Shown: positions 25,211-32,404 of the stretch, piece after piece
Layout: the number at the start of each line of letters is the position of its first letter
How positions within the stretch are numbered: the stretch's first letter is position 1
Origin: VRUE01 sp963816785
GTDB taxonomy: Bacteria; Actinomycetota; Thermoleophilia; Solirubrobacterales; 70-9
NCBI GenBank assembly: GCA_963816785.1
Contig: CAWFLL010000004.1
Coordinates: 186,001 to 250,000, forward strand
Length of the DNA: 64,000 bases
Direction of reading: 5' to 3'
Translations under genes and position numbers: made by a program
Notes under the pieces: model-generated
The model's database searches: none
What the model saw: the letters and a program-made list of their open reading frames with translations, nothing else
Told to the model about the DNA's origin: nothing

Positions 25211-26143
25211 ATGGCATCGGGTGGCAGCGTCGCGGTCTTCGGTCCAAGTCCGATGCTCTCGATCACGATCGAGACGGTGCCGGTGGAGGCGGTCGACGAC
25301 ATCCACCTTCACGCCGCCGGCCAGGGCGTCTGGGTGGCGCGGATGGCCTCCGAGCTCGGCGCTGACGCGGTCCTCTGCGGCTACATCGGAGGCGAGACCG
25401 GGACCGTCCTGCGACCGCTGCTGGAGCAACTGCCGGTCGAGCTGCGTCTGGTCGAGACCGGGGGGTCGAGCGGCTGCTACCTGCACGATCGCCGCAGCGG
25501 CGAGCGCAGGCCGCTCGCGCAGAGCACCGGCCCGCTGCTCACCCGCCACGAGGTCGACGACCTCTTCTCGGTGGCCTGTGCGGCCGCGCTCGACGCCGAC
25601 GTGCTGGCCGTATGTGGGGCCTATCCCCCCGAAGCGATGCCGATCGAGGTCTACGGCAAACTCGTCGCCGACGTGCGGGCCAACGGGACGCCCGCGATCG
25701 TCGACCTGGCTCCTCCCCGGCTCGACAGCGCCCTGGAAGGAGAACCCGACCTGGTCAAGATCAACGATTGGGAGCTGGCCAAGTTCATCACCGGCCCGGT
25801 GGACACCCCGGAGCGGACGCGGAGCGCGGCGGAGCGTTTGCTCGAGGCCGGCGCCGGCGCGGTGATCATCACCCGCGCCGAGGAGCCCGCGCTGGTCCTG
25901 CGCGATGGCCGGGCGTGGACGCTGGTGCCGCCGCGCTTCGAGCGGGGGGCGCGGGAGGGCTGCGGAGACTCGATGATGGGAGCGCTCTCCGCCTGCATGG
26001 CCGCGGGGCGCGATTGGGAGGAGACGATGCGAATCGGGGCCGCGGCGGGCGCGGCGAACTTCCTTCGCAATGGGCTCGGCAGCGCCGACGGCGGGGTCGT
26101 GGCGGACCTCGCTCGCCGGGTCGAGCTGCGCCCCCTCGACTAG
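25211..26143 (+). CDS. PfkB-family sugar kinase (1-phosphofructokinase-like)
   Basis: 310 residues. Opening VAVFGPSPMLSITIETVPVE and the AAGQGVWVARMASELGA segment are typical of the phosphofructokinase B/ribokinase group. The anion-hole/catalytic motif is GCGDSMMGALSA, with the base Asp in GxGD. LVKINDWELAKFI and GAGAVIITRAEEPALV are also characteristic. It phosphorylates a sugar or sugar phosphate; the substrate cannot be assigned. Start ATG 25211. Its end overlaps the convergent phosphatase gene by four bases. Confidence 0.87.
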   Translation: MASGGSVAVFGPSPMLSITIETVPVEAVDDIHLHAAGQGVWVARMASELGADAVLCGYIGGETGTVLRPLLEQLPVELRLVETGGSSGCYLHDRRSGERRPLAQSTGPLLTRHEVDDLFSVACAAALDADVLAVCGAYPPEAMPIEVYGKLVADVRANGTPAIVDLAPPRLDSALEGEPDLVKINDWELAKFITGPVDTPERTRSAAERLLEAGAGAVIITRAEEPALVLRDGRAWTLVPPRFERGAREGCGDSMMGALSACMAAGRDWEETMRIGAAAGAANFLRNGLGSADGGVVADLARRVELRPLD

Positions 26144-26871
26144 ATCCCCACCGGGAACGGGACCTCGAGCTCGCCCCCCTCGACGATCGCACGCGGCGCA
26201 TCGATCGCGATCCATTCCAGATGCGGCCCGAGCCGCTCGACGGCCCGGAGCTGCTCGAAGGCGGCGCTGAGGCCGACCGGCCTGCCGCCGATCGAGGAGT
26301 GGGAGTCGCTGGCGAGGACATGGACCAGGCCCGCCTCGGCCATCGCGAGGATCCCTCTCGCGATCGGCTCGCGCAGGAGGTGGTCGGCGGTCGCCTGGAT
26401 CAGGGCCCCACGATCGACGAGGCGAGCGAGGCGCTCGAACATGTCGGCCGAGAGGTGACGCTCGGGGTGGGCGATCAGCGCCCGGTGGCCGCGCTCGGCG
26501 AGGTGCTCGACCCGCCGCTCGAGGCTGTCGCCGAGCGGCCCCGGCACCGGCTCCAGCAGCACCCAGTGCCCGGCGCCGAGCGTGACCCGCGCCAGGTCCT
26601 CTTCAGCGAGCCCCTCGACCGCGGTCTCGGCAACCTCACCGCCCTGGAGGACGACGATCGCAACATCCTCCTCGACGAGGCGGCTGTTGACGACCGCGAC
26701 CCGACCGGCCAGCTCTTCGATTCGGACGTCGTGGTCGTGACGGATATGCGGGGTGGCGCAGATCGCCTCGATCCCGTCGGCGAGGCCCTGGCGGGCCATC
26801 CCGACGCTGTCGGCGAGCTCCGTCGCCCCATCGTCGATGCCGGGAAGGATGTGGCAATGGAGGTCGATCAC
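26140..26871 (-). CDS. CpsB/CapC-type PHP-domain phosphatase
   Basis: 243 residues. PHP metal motifs: MIDLHCHILPGIDDGA (first His pair), ATPHIRHDHD, LIAHPERHL and ASDSHS. The arrangement fits the manganese-dependent tyrosine phosphatases CpsB/YwqE that control capsule or exopolysaccharide kinases. No capsule genes are nearby, so the substrate is unknown. Confidence 0.88.
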   Translation of the reverse strand: MIDLHCHILPGIDDGATELADSVGMARQGLADGIEAICATPHIRHDHDVRIEELAGRVAVVNSRLVEEDVAIVVLQGGEVAETAVEGLAEEDLARVTLGAGHWVLLEPVPGPLGDSLERRVEHLAERGHRALIAHPERHLSADMFERLARLVDRGALIQATADHLLREPIARGILAMAEAGLVHVLASDSHSSIGGRPVGLSAAFEQLRAVERLGPHLEWIAIDAPRAIVEGGELEVPFPVGI

Positions 26872-26969
26872 TGTGCAAACCCTCGTTCAGGCGTCGCCTG
26901 GCACAGGCACGCGGTTACGATGACCGGCATGATCCAGCACCTGCCCCCCGCAGGGCTTGCGGAGGCGGA

Positions 26970-27449
26970 ATGGGCTTCAACGTGAATAGGAAGACGACCC
27001 GCAGAGGGAACTATGAGTCGGGCTCCGACTACGTGCTCGAGTACGGCGAGCTTCGCTTTGCCTTCAACGAGGGCGACTTCGGGCAGCGCGTCGAGCAGGC
27101 GGCGGTCAAACTCGGCTTCGTCGAGCAGGGGCTGAGCCACGACGAGCTGAACGACCTCCTCGACCTCGCGGTCAACGGGGAGATCGACGAGCCCAGCTCG
27201 CGGCTCGGCGAGCACATCAACGAGAACTGGGAGGATCTGGTCGGGCCCGCCAACCGCAGCCTCGTCCACTGGCTCCGCCGCCTCGTCTTCCGCGGCGCCT
27301 GGCTCGACCAGCGGGTCAAGGAGGGGGAGCTGGACGTGGTCTTCGACGATCGCACCCAGACCTTCGGCTACGTCCAGCCCGACCGCAGCTCCGAGCTGAT
27401 CGAGCTCTCCAAAGAGCCCTCCTGGCGCCGCATCGCCTACCGCGGCTAG
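26970..27449 (+). CDS. Conserved-looking protein of unknown function
   Basis: Not recognised. 159 residues, acidic, no signal peptide or membrane segment. The start MGFNVNRKTTRRGNYESGSD is followed by a mainly helical region (EQAAVKLGFVEQGLSHDELN, LVHWLRRLVFRGAWLDQRV) and a short strand-rich end. Codon usage is that of a genuine gene. It is divergent from the PHP phosphatase and convergent with a secreted protein. Confidence 0.7.
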   Translation: MGFNVNRKTTRRGNYESGSDYVLEYGELRFAFNEGDFGQRVEQAAVKLGFVEQGLSHDELNDLLDLAVNGEIDEPSSRLGEHINENWEDLVGPANRSLVHWLRRLVFRGAWLDQRVKEGELDVVFDDRTQTFGYVQPDRSSELIELSKEPSWRRIAYRG

Positions 27450-27460
27450 CCCGCCCCGGC

Positions 27461-28042
27461 TCAAACCGCCGAGGCGCCCCTGAATGCGAGGTCATAGCGA
27501 TAGAGACCGGGCACCGGCGATTCGTCGAAGCCGATTTCGCGGGGCTTCGCCGGTTCGCCGCCGGATGCGACGCTGAGCAGGCCAACGCGCTCGCGTTTGC
27601 GCCGCACGACTCGAATGGCCTTGCCGGTCGCATTGATCAGGACCAGGCGACTTTCGACCTCCCAGCCGATCCGCTTCGGTCCGAAGCTGGAGCCGTCCAG
27701 CCCGAACCTGTACTCGATCCCGTCCCCCTCGACGATCACGTCTGAGGCAACGCCGAGATCAGCGACGGCTCTGAAGTAGAGCCTGCGCGGGCCGAACGGC
27801 AGCCGCCCCGATTTCGGCGGTTCACGGACCTTCGGCAGCGCCGCCAGCGGCGCTTCGTAGTCATTGATGACGCGCGGCGTGCAGAATTCTTCAGACGTTT
27901 CGGCGAGCGCCAACGGCGCAGCCGGAGATGCGCCGACTCCAACGATCCCAGCCACCGCGAGAAGCCCGGCGATCCAGCGCCGCCTCACCTTTCTCCCCCT
28001 TCCATCCCCGCATTTTCCACGCTGCCAGCGGAATCCCATCAA
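27461..28042 (-). CDS. Exported protein of unknown function
   Basis: 193 residues counted from TTG 28042; ATG 28039 is the likelier start. A basic N-terminus (GKCGDGRGRKVRRR) precedes a signal sequence (IAGLLAVAGIVGVGASPAAP). The mature protein looks beta-rich, with one Cys (EEFCTPRVI). There are no recognisable domains. Its start codon is formed at the base of a 13-bp perfect hairpin (28038-28072), which may limit translation. Confidence 0.65.
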   Translation of the reverse strand: MMGFRWQRGKCGDGRGRKVRRRWIAGLLAVAGIVGVGASPAAPLALAETSEEFCTPRVINDYEAPLAALPKVREPPKSGRLPFGPRRLYFRAVADLGVASDVIVEGDGIEYRFGLDGSSFGPKRIGWEVESRLVLINATGKAIRVVRRKRERVGLLSVASGGEPAKPREIGFDESPVPGLYRYDLAFRGASAV

Positions 28043-28072
28043 GTTGACCGTCTATTTGCCGGTCAACTTGAT
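28038..28072. promoter_or_regulatory. 13-bp perfect hairpin at a start codon
   Basis: Arms ATCAAGTTGACCG (28038-28050) and its exact complement (28060-28072), with a nine-base loop. On the minus strand the AT of the ATG at 28039 closes the stem. It may be an intrinsic terminator for the upstream Rho-like gene or a translational switch for the exported protein. Confidence 0.6.
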
Positions 28073-28099
28073 CCTGTGTGCCGACGGCGACCGGGTCGG

Positions 28100-28903
28100 T
28101 CAGGCGGGGCGCTCGACCGCGGCGACCACGGTCAGCGAGCCGCTGCCGCCGGTCTGCTGCCCGGCGTCGAACAGCTCCTTCGCCTCGTTGGCGGCCTTGA
28201 AGGCCTCGACGAAGCGGCTGAGCGAGTCGATCAGGACGATCACGTCCTCGCCCCCCTCGGCGCGGCGGGCCGCCTGGGCGATGGCGTCGCCGGCGTGGCG
28301 GGCCTGGCCGGCGGCGACGATCTCGACCTGCGGCGCGTCGCGCTTCCAATCGGCAAGCTCCTCAGGGCTCGGGTCGACCAGCAGCGCGATCGGGTCGGGG
28401 CCGCCCGAGGCCCCGGAGAGGTCCGCCGCGACTTCCCGCAGCAGCGCCGTGCAGGTCTGGCGGTTCTCGGCGTAGACGATCGCCTGGCGCCCGGAGGCGG
28501 GCAGGAGCAGATCCTGCACTCTGAGGTCCTTGCGGCGGCGACCCCAGCGGCGACGGCGCCGTTTGCGCCGCGGGCGATCCGGGGCGGAGACGACGGGCTC
28601 TGTCGATGGCGGCGGAGATGGCCGCTCCGGTTTGTCCGGGCGGCGGTCGCGCCGCTGCCCACGGTCGCCTTGCGGCTGGCGCTGGCGGGGCTGGCGTGGT
28701 TTGCGCTCGCGATCGCGTTGTCCGCGACGGCCGGAATCGCCGCGCGGCTCCCGTTTGGGCCCCGACCCGCCCCCGGGCCCCCCGTCGGCGAGCTTCTCGA
28801 TCAGCTCGGCGCGCGGCAGCATCCGGTAGCCGTCGATGCCCTTCTCCGCCGCCAGCGTGTGCAGCTCGGCGAGGTGCTTTTGCTCCAGCTCGGCTTTCGT
28901 CAT
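28100..28903 (-). CDS. Rho-like protein lacking the P-loop
   Basis: About 267 residues from ATG 28903. Residues 5-40 (LEQKHLAELHTLAAEKGIDG, LPRAELIEKL) are a Rho N-terminal SAP-like domain. A highly basic Arg/Gly/Pro linker (about 45-130) follows. The C-terminal half resembles part of the Rho ATPase: DPIALLVDPSPEELADWKR, then Walker-B-like DVIVLIDSLSRFVEAFK and GGSGSLTVVAAVE. There is no Walker A GxxGxGKT, and Q/R-loop sequence after the Walker B is missing. It is therefore unlikely to be a translocating termination factor; it may bind RNA or modulate true Rho. It follows tal by 11 bases. Confidence 0.75.
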   Translation of the reverse strand: MTKAELEQKHLAELHTLAAEKGIDGYRMLPRAELIEKLADGGPGGGSGPKREPRGDSGRRGQRDRERKPRQPRQRQPQGDRGQRRDRRPDKPERPSPPPSTEPVVSAPDRPRRKRRRRRWGRRRKDLRVQDLLLPASGRQAIVYAENRQTCTALLREVAADLSGASGGPDPIALLVDPSPEELADWKRDAPQVEIVAAGQARHAGDAIAQAARRAEGGEDVIVLIDSLSRFVEAFKAANEAKELFDAGQQTGGSGSLTVVAAVERPA

Positions 28904-28914
28904 CGGGGCGGAGG

Positions 28915-29613
28915 TTAGTTGCCGGCCGCGGCGAGGCGCTTGCTGGTCAGCTCGCTCAGCCATTCGCCGAACTCGGGGCGGCTCTGCCAGTCGGCGCGGA
29001 ACTTCTCGGCACCGGCCACGGTGAGCGGGTGGTCGAGCATCTGACGCAGCACTTTTGCCGGCGTGGTGGCGATCTCGCAGCCGATCCGCGCCGCCGCGAC
29101 GATGTGCTCGGGATGGCGAATCGAGGCGGCGATGATCTCCGAGGTCATCCCCCCGGTCCGCAGCGTGTCGGCGATCTCCTCCAGCACCGCGGTCGCGTCG
29201 ACCGAGATGTCGTCGAGGCGGCCCATGAAGCAGGAGACGTAGGTCGCCCCGGAGGCGGCGGCGAGCAGCGCCTGGGTCGGCGAGAAGACGAGCGTCATGT
29301 TGACCGGGATGCCTTCCCCGGTCAGCGTCTTCGTCGCCTCGAGCCCCTCCCTGTTGAAGGGCACCTTGACGACGATGTGCTCGTGCAGCTCCCGCAGCGC
29401 GCGGCCCTCGTCGAGCATTCCCTGCACGTCCCGGGAGATGACCTCGGCCGAGGTCGGGCCGCCGACCAGGTCGCAGATCCGCTTGATGCTCTCCCCGGGG
29501 TCGCCGTCCTCCTTGGCGAGCAGCGACGGGTTCGTGGTTGCGCCGGAGAGGACGCCCCAGGCGGCGATCTCCTCGACCTCGGCGACGTTTCCGGTGTCGA
29601 TGAAAAGTCTCAT
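28915..29613 (-). CDS. tal: Transaldolase (TalC/MipB type)
   Basis: 232 residues, the short transaldolase/fructose-6-phosphate aldolase class. MRLFIDTGNVAEVEEIAAWG, GATTNPSLLAKE, the Schiff-base lysine in IVVKVPFNREGL, and NMTLVFSPTQALLAA with YVSCFMGRLDDI are diagnostic. It transfers dihydroxyacetone units in the pentose phosphate pathway. No other pathway gene is adjacent. Confidence 0.95.
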   Translation of the reverse strand: MRLFIDTGNVAEVEEIAAWGVLSGATTNPSLLAKEDGDPGESIKRICDLVGGPTSAEVISRDVQGMLDEGRALRELHEHIVVKVPFNREGLEATKTLTGEGIPVNMTLVFSPTQALLAAASGATYVSCFMGRLDDISVDATAVLEEIADTLRTGGMTSEIIAASIRHPEHIVAAARIGCEIATTPAKVLRQMLDHPLTVAGAEKFRADWQSRPEFGEWLSELTSKRLAAAGN

Positions 29614-29667
29614 GCCGCCAGGTTAGTGGAGCGGCTAGATGTACCGGTGGATAGAGTTCGACTCCGG

Positions 29668-30066
29668 ATGGACCTGAAGTTGGAGCTGATTCCCGTTCCG
29701 GTCACCGACGTCGACCGGGCGAAGGAGTTCTACTCGGGGCGCGCCGGGTTCAGCCTCGACAACGACGTGACGGTCAAAGAGGGCCTGCGCTTCGTCCAGC
29801 TGACGCCGCCGGGCTCGGCCTGCTCGATCTCGATCGGCGAAGGCCTGACCGAGCTGGCGCCCGGATCGCTCGAGGGCCTCCAGCTCGTGGTCGACGACAT
29901 CACCGCGGCCCGGGACCAGTTATCGGCGGGAGGGGTCGAGGTCTCCGAGATCCAGGACTTCCCGTGGGGCCGGTTCGTCTTCTTCAGCGATCCCGACGGC
30001 AACGGATGGGCCGTCCAGCAGATCCCCGACAAACCTGACGGAGGCGCCCAGCCCGAGGGTTCCTAG
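29668..30066 (+). CDS. VOC-family (glyoxalase-like) protein
   Basis: 132 residues. A beta-alpha-beta-beta-beta fold protein with LELIPVPVTDVDRAKEFYS at the start and FVFFSDPDGNGWAVQQI near the end, the usual metal-site regions of the vicinal oxygen chelate superfamily. The second half-site (DPDGNGW) is well kept; the substrate is not inferable. ATG 29668. Its stop overlaps the convergent glpD stop by four bases. Confidence 0.9.
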   Translation: MDLKLELIPVPVTDVDRAKEFYSGRAGFSLDNDVTVKEGLRFVQLTPPGSACSISIGEGLTELAPGSLEGLQLVVDDITAARDQLSAGGVEVSEIQDFPWGRFVFFSDPDGNGWAVQQIPDKPDGGAQPEGS

Positions 30067-31733
30067 CCCGCCGGGTCGACGCCGGCCTCGGCGACGGCGG
30101 CCGGCCAGGCCTCGGCCTCGCTCCTGACCCGGCGCCGCGACCAGCCGAGCTCGGCCCCCATCACCTCGGCGACGGGCCGGACCGCGTCGGCGCTGCGGAG
30201 CTGCGGCGCGGCAAGGAGCCCGAGGCGGGTGCGGCGCAACAGCACGTCGGCGACGCTGCGGGCCTGCTCGAGCCGCGAGGCGATCGCGGCCTCGGCGAGC
30301 AGGTCGGGACGCCCCTCGACAATCGGCGCCGCCAGGTTCGGGTCCTTCCAGGCGAGGTCGAGGACGGCCCGCGCCGCGTGGCCGTAGCGGAACGCGAGCT
30401 GGGATATCTCGACCTCCCCCACCCCCTCCGGCGCCTCCAGGTCCTCCGCCCGGGCCTCCATCCCGAGCGGGATCTCGGCCGTGTGGCAGGGCGCCTCGCG
30501 CCCCTCCCGCTCGACCAGCCGGTCGACGACCTGCTTCGCCATCCGCCGCCAGGTGGTGAGCTTGCCGCCGGTGATCGTCAGCAGTCCCGACGAGGTCTCA
30601 TACAGTTCCGCCCGCCTGGAGATGTCGACCGACTTCTTCGGATCGCCGGTCGAGATCAGCGGCCGGACGCCGGCGTAGGCACCGACCAGGTCGGAGCGCT
30701 CGAGCGAGATCCCGAAGAAGGCGTTGACCGCGTCGAGCAGATAGGCGATGTCCTCATCGCCGGGCCGGGGGCTGTCGATGTCGCCGCTGAAGTCGTTGTC
30801 GGTGGTGCCGACCAGGGTGCGCCCGTACCAGGGCAGGGCGAAGATCGCCCGCCCCTCGCCGGCCGGCACGATGCAGGCCGCGGAGCCGGTCGAGAGATCG
30901 GCCCGGTCGAGCAGCAGGTGGGTGCCGCGGCTCGGCTTGATCCGCGGCACGTCCTCCTCCTCCACCACCTCCTCCGGGCGGAGGCGGTCGGCCCAGACAC
31001 CGGTCGCGTTGACGACGTTGTCGGCAGCGACCTCGAACCGCTCCCCAGAATCGGCCTCGACGAAGGCGACCCCGCTGGCCCTGCCGTTCTCCGAGAGGAG
31101 CTCCGTCACCTCGGCCCCGTTCAGCATCACCGCGCCGAAGCGCTCGGCCTCGCCCAGAATCGTGAAGACGAGGCGGACGTCGTCGGTCTGGCAGTCGTAG
31201 AAGAGATAGGCGTCGTTGGGGTCGCGCGGCTCCAGCGAGGGGACCATCTCCAGCAGCTCGTCGCGGTCGATCGTGCGGTGCCGGTCCGGCGACCAGTAGA
31301 AGTCCTCGTCCTCGTCCTTGGACGAGCGCATCTCGCGGCGGCCGCGGCCGACTCGCGTCGTCGCCATCACGTCGTACATGTTGAGCCCGAGCCCGATTTT
31401 GCGATCGCGGCGGTCCTCGCCGAACGACGGGACCAGGAACGGTGTCGGGTAGACGAGGTGGGGCGCGAGCTGGACCATCAGCTGGCGCTCCAGGAGCGCC
31501 TCGCGGACCAGGCCGAGGTCGAGGTTCTGGAGATAGCGGAGGCCGCCGTGGACCATCTTCGAGGAGCGGCTCGAGGTTCCGGACGCGTAGTCGCTGCGCT
31601 CCAGCAGCGCCACCGAGTAGCCGCGCGAGGCAGCGTCGAGGGCGACGCCGGCGGCGGTGATCCCGCCGCCGATTACGACCACCTCGAAGCGCTGGCCGGC
31701 GATCGCCTCGATCGCGGCGGCGCGCGAGATCAT
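30063..31733 (-). CDS. glpD: Glycerol-3-phosphate dehydrogenase
   Basis: FAD-dependent, membrane-associated dehydrogenase oxidising sn-glycerol 3-phosphate to DHAP. 556 residues. N-terminal dinucleotide site VVVIGGGITAAGVALDAASRG, ERSDYASGTSSRSSKMVHGG, NATGVWADRLR, GTHLLLDRADL and VGAYAGVRPLI are family signatures. ATG 31733 overlaps the stop of an eight-codon mini-ORF (ATGA). It follows the nitroreductase and the linker repeat in one coupled chain. Confidence 0.95.
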   Translation of the reverse strand: MISRAAAIEAIAGQRFEVVVIGGGITAAGVALDAASRGYSVALLERSDYASGTSSRSSKMVHGGLRYLQNLDLGLVREALLERQLMVQLAPHLVYPTPFLVPSFGEDRRDRKIGLGLNMYDVMATTRVGRGRREMRSSKDEDEDFYWSPDRHRTIDRDELLEMVPSLEPRDPNDAYLFYDCQTDDVRLVFTILGEAERFGAVMLNGAEVTELLSENGRASGVAFVEADSGERFEVAADNVVNATGVWADRLRPEEVVEEEDVPRIKPSRGTHLLLDRADLSTGSAACIVPAGEGRAIFALPWYGRTLVGTTDNDFSGDIDSPRPGDEDIAYLLDAVNAFFGISLERSDLVGAYAGVRPLISTGDPKKSVDISRRAELYETSSGLLTITGGKLTTWRRMAKQVVDRLVEREGREAPCHTAEIPLGMEARAEDLEAPEGVGEVEISQLAFRYGHAARAVLDLAWKDPNLAAPIVEGRPDLLAEAAIASRLEQARSVADVLLRRTRLGLLAAPQLRSADAVRPVAEVMGAELGWSRRRVRSEAEAWPAAVAEAGVDPAG

Positions 31734-31826
31734 CCGGGCGCCCCCGCGCGGATCACCACACCGCCTCGCGCTTCGCTCGCGGCGCGACGAGCCAGACTGC
31801 GCTCATTTGGCTCGCTCCGAGCTCAA
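31730..31826 (-). repeat. Linker repeat, split form, between nitroreductase and glpD
   Basis: Three tiny frames in succession. A TTG at 31826 overlaps the nitroreductase stop (TTGA) and encodes SSERAK. An ATGA overlap starts a 17-codon frame (SAVWLVAPRAKREAVW). A GTGA overlap then starts an eight-codon frame ending in an ATGA overlap with glpD. Every junction from nitroreductase to glpD is therefore an overlap. The first two frames are repeat-derived; the third is local sequence. Confidence 0.72.
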
Positions 31827-32332
31827 GGCAAGAATTCCGTCAGCTGCTCGACCGGCGGCCGCGGCGGCGGCGTTTTCTCCTGGCGCGGCGAGCCGAGGTG
31901 GAGGAGGCCGACGAAGCGCTCGCCCTCCCCGAAACCGACCGCTCGGCGCCCCTCCTCACCGCGCAGCACCTCGGGCGTGCGCCAGTAGCCCGCGAGGCCG
32001 CGGGAGTGGGCGGCGAGGAGCACGATGTAGGAGGCGACCGCGGTCGCGTGCAGGTCCTCCTCGTCCTGCACCGGGTCGCCCGCGAGGGCGGCGGAGACGA
32101 CGACCAGCGTCGGAGCGCGGTCGAGCTTGGCGGCGGCCTCGGGCCCTGCCGCGTCCTTCAGCCGCGCCAATGACTCCGGCCCGAGCACGCGGAAGCGCCA
32201 GGGCGCGGTCAGGTTGTGGTTGGGGGCCCACCGCGCCAGCTCGAGCAGCGCCTCGACCTCGTCTTGGTCGAGGGGCCCGGCGCCGAACGCCTTGTGGGTG
32301 CGGCGCGTTCGGATCGCGGTCTCGACGTCCAT
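31823..32332 (-). CDS. Nitroreductase family protein
   Basis: 169 residues, FMN-dependent oxidoreductase fold. MDVETAIRTRRTHKAFG is the N-terminal phosphate-binding motif; LLELARWAPNHNLTAPWRF and the late LLHLGSPRQEK are typical. It probably reduces nitro or quinone compounds with NAD(P)H. It is downstream of the cobalamin transporter fusion and coupled to it through a linker repeat. BluB, the flavin-destroying DMB synthase, is a related fold, but no specific BluB feature was recognised. ATG 32332 shares its A with the preceding mini-ORF stop. Confidence 0.88.
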   Translation of the reverse strand: MDVETAIRTRRTHKAFGAGPLDQDEVEALLELARWAPNHNLTAPWRFRVLGPESLARLKDAAGPEAAAKLDRAPTLVVVSAALAGDPVQDEEDLHATAVASYIVLLAAHSRGLAGYWRTPEVLRGEEGRRAVGFGEGERFVGLLHLGSPRQEKTPPPRPPVEQLTEFLP

Positions 32333-32404
32333 CACGACATCTCGCGCTTCGCTCGCGGCGCGAAGAACCAGATTGCGCTCATTTGGCTCGCTCCGCGCTC
32401 ATCA
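32332..32404 (-). repeat. Linker repeat, split form, between ECF fusion gene and nitroreductase
   Basis: ATG 32402 shares its A with the stop of the S-component fusion (TGATG) and encodes SAERAK. An ATGA overlap leads to a 16-codon frame, SAIWFFAPRAKREMS, that ends TGATG at the nitroreductase start. It is nearly identical to the murD-side copy at 10043. Confidence 0.75.

Noticed and set aside
31823..32332. Nitroreductase as BluB (DMB synthase) of a B12 pathway
   Set aside because: Its position after the cobalamin transporter is suggestive, but the sequence reads as a general nitroreductase and no BluB-specific feature was recognised.
435..32404. SAERA/RAKRE repeats as a CRISPR array
   Set aside because: Copies are kilobases apart, between genes, in both orientations, with no regular spacers and no cas genes.
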